Assembly (NCBI GenBank): GCA_036001325.1
Contig: DASYUK010000461.1
Coordinates: 1 to 26,511, forward strand
Length of the DNA stretch: 26,511 nucleotides
Direction: 5' to 3'
Source: DASVHS01 sp036001325
Lineage (GTDB): Bacteria; Acidobacteriota; Thermoanaerobaculia; Gp7-AA8
Within the stretch, counting starts at the first letter, position 1. Each line of letters opens with the position of its first letter. The notes under the pieces were generated by a model. That model was not told where the DNA came from, ran no database searches, and saw nothing but the letters and a program-made list of their open reading frames with translations. Shown in pieces: positions 24,483 through 26,511 of this stretch. Made by a program: the position numbers and the translations under genes.

Positions 24483-24580
24483 ACTCAAGAATTCCCGGTT
24501 CTACCCGTTGGAGAAAACGCCGACGCTCGCCTCGCTTCGCGGTAGTCTTCGCGAACCGAATTCTGCGGAAGGAGTCTGTC

Positions 24581-25066
24581 ATGAACACTCGTGAATTCTT
24601 CGTGAAGCGATGGGAGCAGGAGTTGCCGGCGTTCGGCAAGGTGCTGCGCGCCATTCCCGAGAACCAACTCGCATACCGCCCGCATGAACGCTGTACGCCG
24701 GCGGGTTCGCTCGCCTGGCAACTCGCCGAAGAGCAGAAGCAGCTCACGGAGTTGCTCGACACTGGAGAGGTTCATTTCGAGCCGTCGGCGTGTCCGCCGA
24801 AAGTTGCCGACATCGTCGGCGCCTGGGACAAGGCTACGGCCGATCTGCGCTCGCGTCTCCGATCCGCCGATGAGAAGAGATGGTCAGGACCAGCGAAGTT
24901 CTTCATGGGTGGCAAGGAGGCGTGGACCGACACCGTCGAGAACATGTTCTGGGGTTACCTGTTTGACATGGTCCATCACCGTGGACAGCTCACCGCGTAT
25001 CTGCGGCCGATGGGCGGCAAAGTTCCTTCGATCTACGGACCGTCGGCAGACGATGCCGGCTCCTGA
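24581..25066 (+). CDS. DinB/YfiT-like four-helix protein with altered metal site
   Basis: 161 residues from ATG 24581, with GGAAGGAG (24567-24574) six bases upstream. DinB-family features: the N-terminal helix EFFVKRWEQELPAFGKVLRA, the helix-2 region PAGSLAWQLAEEQ, and the C-terminal VHHRGQLTAYLRPMG block. Most members bind a metal through three His residues and act as thiol-dependent transferases. Here the helix-2 position is Gln47 and the position four before His133 is Asp129, so two of three ligands appear changed. It is monocistronic; function unknown. Confidence 0.8.
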   Translation: MNTREFFVKRWEQELPAFGKVLRAIPENQLAYRPHERCTPAGSLAWQLAEEQKQLTELLDTGEVHFEPSACPPKVADIVGAWDKATADLRSRLRSADEKRWSGPAKFFMGGKEAWTDTVENMFWGYLFDMVHHRGQLTAYLRPMGGKVPSIYGPSADDAGS

Positions 25067-25178
25067 AGAGTGGCTCCGACAGTCCCCAGCAGAAGGGATC
25101 GCGCTCGTCGACGATGAGCACCGGCTCGGCAGTGATGTGCGAGTGCGTGAAGCGGGCAAACACATAGCGCGAGGCGGG

Positions 25179-25264
25179 TTAGCCTGATAATGCGGTTCTT
25201 CGCGAAAGCAGTTGCCACACGATGAAGACGAGGGTCACCCACAGCGCGGGAACATAGAAGCGAG
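25179..25264 (-). pseudogene. Out-of-frame C-terminal helix of the membrane gene at 25235-25672
   Basis: In the frame one base off from the upstream gene, RFYVPALWVTLVFIVWQLLS then RR reads as a well-formed last membrane helix with a basic end, and stops at TAA (25179-25181). It is the natural continuation of the membrane protein after a single-base loss near 25258-25268. Confidence 0.6.
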
Positions 25265-25672
25265 GATGAGCCAGGTGACTCCCTGGGCACTTCCGAAGAG
25301 CGCTTGGCGCATGCCGCCAACTGCCGCGTTCAGCAGGTCGGCGACGGTCAGGACCACGAAGAGCCACACGATCGGAACGGCGACAGCGGAGCGAGCGCGC
25401 AGCGCGAACAGTGCCACAAGCGCGAGAACCATCCCGATGACGTCGCCATACGCGATCTCGTTCCGGAGAGAGTCGGATACCGGCAATCCCGCTCTCTGCG
25501 CGGCAAAGATCTGCAGGGCGACATGACGAAAGACATGCACCCACAGCAGCGGCGCAAGTGCCTCGGCTCGGCTTTTCTTGCGCATCCACGGTGCGAGGTA
25601 CCAGAAGCCGATCGCCAGGTAGACGACGAAACTCAAACCATTGGCGAGAAACAGCGCGCTGGTCGGGTCCAT
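25235..25672 (-). CDS. Small four-helix membrane protein, frameshifted near its 3' end
   Basis: 145 residues from ATG 25672 as read. Membrane helices: ALFLANGLSFVVYLAIGFWY, the segment around LLWVHVFRHVALQIFAAQ, DVIGMVLALVALFALRA, and AVPIVWLFVVLTVADLLNAA. After VTWLILA the frame gives SMFPRCG and stops at 25235, while the -1 frame continues with a further membrane helix to 25179, so the intact protein would have about 164 residues and five helices. I recognise no family. It begins two bases after the STAS-like gene stop and is in its operon, under the divergent HxlR regulator. Confidence 0.65.
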   Translation of the reverse strand: MDPTSALFLANGLSFVVYLAIGFWYLAPWMRKKSRAEALAPLLWVHVFRHVALQIFAAQRAGLPVSDSLRNEIAYGDVIGMVLALVALFALRARSAVAVPIVWLFVVLTVADLLNAAVGGMRQALFGSAQGVTWLILASMFPRCG

Positions 25673-25674
25673 GA

Positions 25675-26067
25675 TCACGACCCTTTCAGCCAGTCGAGTG
25701 CGGAGGCGCGCTCGCTGAACCATCTCGTCGGAAAGATCGCCGGCCCTTCGATCTTCTCTTTGCCCACATCGGGAAAGCCGGCAGGCATGTGAAACGCAAA
25801 CTTACGGACGCCGGCACCACCGTAGCGAGGGATGATGTGCGCGTCTCGCCACTCCATCACCCCGGTGCCGAACCGGTGTTGAAATTGTGTGGCATCGATG
25901 AGAAGCCCGCGCGGCCTGCTCTTCTCTGCTTCAGAAGCGAGGAGGCAGAGCGTGGCCATGAATCCGCCATCAGTCATCTGCGCGGTCGGCAGCCATCGCA
26001 ATTCCAGAACGGCGAGATTGTCGTCTGCCAGAATCACTCCCCATTCGTTCCGAGCGAGCTCTCTCAT
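25675..26067 (-). CDS. STAS/SpoIIAA-like protein (putative)
   Basis: 130 residues from ATG 26067, preceded by GAAGGGG. The alternating strands and helices (WGVILADDNLAVLELRWLP, RGLLIDATQF, KFAFHMPAGFPDV) and the ending PTRWFSERASALDWLKG resemble the STAS/SEC14 (SpoIIAA-like) family, whose members end in a similar F-x-D/E-x-x-A-x-x-WL helix. The role is unknown. It is the first gene of the operon divergent from the HxlR regulator, so it is probably a target of that regulator. The frame remains open upstream through the intergenic region but without a start that fits. Confidence 0.6.
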   Translation of the reverse strand: MRELARNEWGVILADDNLAVLELRWLPTAQMTDGGFMATLCLLASEAEKSRPRGLLIDATQFQHRFGTGVMEWRDAHIIPRYGGAGVRKFAFHMPAGFPDVGKEKIEGPAIFPTRWFSERASALDWLKGS

Positions 26068-26108
26068 GTGCGTGCCCCTTCGATATTGAATGAGAAGTAA
26101 GTACCTAT

Positions 26109-26143
26109 AGTCAACCAGGCACATTTTCGTAACCTGGTATACT
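26109..26143. promoter_or_regulatory. Divergent promoter/operator between HxlR and STAS-like genes
   Basis: TATACT at 26138-26143 is a good plus-strand -10, eight bases before the HxlR ATG, implying a leaderless transcript. ACCAGG (26114-26119) and CCTGGT (26133-26138) form an inverted repeat with a 19-bp centre spacing. Its right arm touches the -10, placing a bound dimer over the promoter. TTGACT (minus strand, 26114-26109) may be the -35 of the STAS operon and lies at the left arm. Confidence 0.45.
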
Positions 26144-26151
26144 CTTGGCTT

Positions 26152-26508
26152 ATGGACAATCAGGACGCCGTCGAGCATGTCGAGAAGATCATGGGACTCA
26201 TCGCCGGGAAGTGGAAGCCGGCGATCATCTACGCCCTGGTGATGGAAGGGCCGCTTCGTTTTTCGGAGCTGCGCCGAAGAATCCCCAAAGTCACGCAGCG
26301 CATGCTCACGCAGCAGCTCCGCGATCTCCAGCGGCACGGCATCGTCGACCGTTCTTATTACGCGGAAATCCCGCCGCGCGTGGTCTATGCAGTGACCCCG
26401 CTGGGCCGGAGCCTTCACCCGATTTTCAAGTCCGTCTGCGATTGGGCGACAGATCACTTCGCCGCGATCGAGCGAGCGCGAGCCCGCCACGATCGAAAAA
26501 AGGCCTGA
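26152..26508 (+). CDS. HxlR-family winged-helix transcription regulator
   Basis: 118 residues, full family length. GKWKPAIIYALVMEGPLRFSE, the recognition region RIPKVTQRMLTQQLRDLQRHG and the wing VDRSYYAEIPPRVVYAVTPLG are all classic HxlR features. Members are MarR-like dimers that sense reactive electrophiles or oxidants, often by an N-terminal Cys; here the only Cys is residue 96, so that switch is absent. It is divergent from the STAS-like/membrane operon and probably represses both itself and that operon through the inverted repeat at 26114-26138. There is no ribosome site; a leaderless mRNA is likely. Confidence 0.92.
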   Translation: MDNQDAVEHVEKIMGLIAGKWKPAIIYALVMEGPLRFSELRRRIPKVTQRMLTQQLRDLQRHGIVDRSYYAEIPPRVVYAVTPLGRSLHPIFKSVCDWATDHFAAIERARARHDRKKA

Positions 26509-26511
26509 GGC

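Noticed and set aside
25067..25178. Small ORFs after the DinB-like gene
   Set aside because: No ribosome site, overlapping frames on both strands, and no recognisable composition.

Overview
The window is high-GC, densely coded bacterial chromosome. Three traits suggest an Acidobacteriota-like or similar environmental phylum: a B12-dependent (class II) ribonucleotide reductase, dispersed palindromic repeats of the type seen in soil and environmental genomes, and SpoIID-domain and DinB proteins outside any sporulation or SOS context. No rRNA or marker protein fixes the taxon, so this is a weak inference. I saw no tRNA, rRNA, CRISPR array, intact insertion sequence or phage structural gene.

Layout. 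1-405: the 3' tip of a histidine kinase gene running into a triple palindromic repeat. 406-5630: a SpoIID/LytB-type cell-wall protein, a second copy of the repeat, ruvB, convergent nadB, and a small lipoprotein. 5631-11300: an ABC-2 export pair (permease plus ATPase), then a rearranged segment. In that segment the ATPase 5' part, the divergent lipoprotein start and the tail of a NYN-domain gene are tandemly duplicated. A 1.6 kb membrane-protein gene sits inside the first copy, and a truncated ATPase lies in the second. 11301-14325: a translationally coupled trio of secreted alpha/beta hydrolase, membrane-anchored ECF sigma factor and UbiA prenyltransferase. 14326-16247: a 33-codon small ORF, a terminator, and a PAP2-family/TPR membrane gene pair on the minus strand.

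16248-17050 is a long non-coding divergent region. It holds nine tandem 11-bp GTGGA-type units resembling a DnaA-box or iteron array, a TTGACA promoter with a 48-codon ORF, a nested palindrome and a strong terminator. 17051-19903 is nrdJ.

19990-24482 looks like an accessory, defence-flavoured island. It contains a Schlafen/AlbA_2 plus STAND NTPase protein and, facing it, a PLD-nuclease/superfamily 2 helicase. Both appear to be cut short where they meet. A zinc-ribbon protein and a DUF433/DUF5615 toxin-antitoxin pair follow. 24483-26511 holds a DinB-like protein and a divergent HxlR regulator facing a STAS-like gene and a frameshifted small membrane protein.

The best leads are the nested duplication/insertion at 7149-10510, the phased 11-bp array at 16460-16559, the AlbA_2-STAND protein with its broken convergent partner, and the membrane-fused sigma factor. 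All functional calls come from reading motifs by eye; no database search was run.
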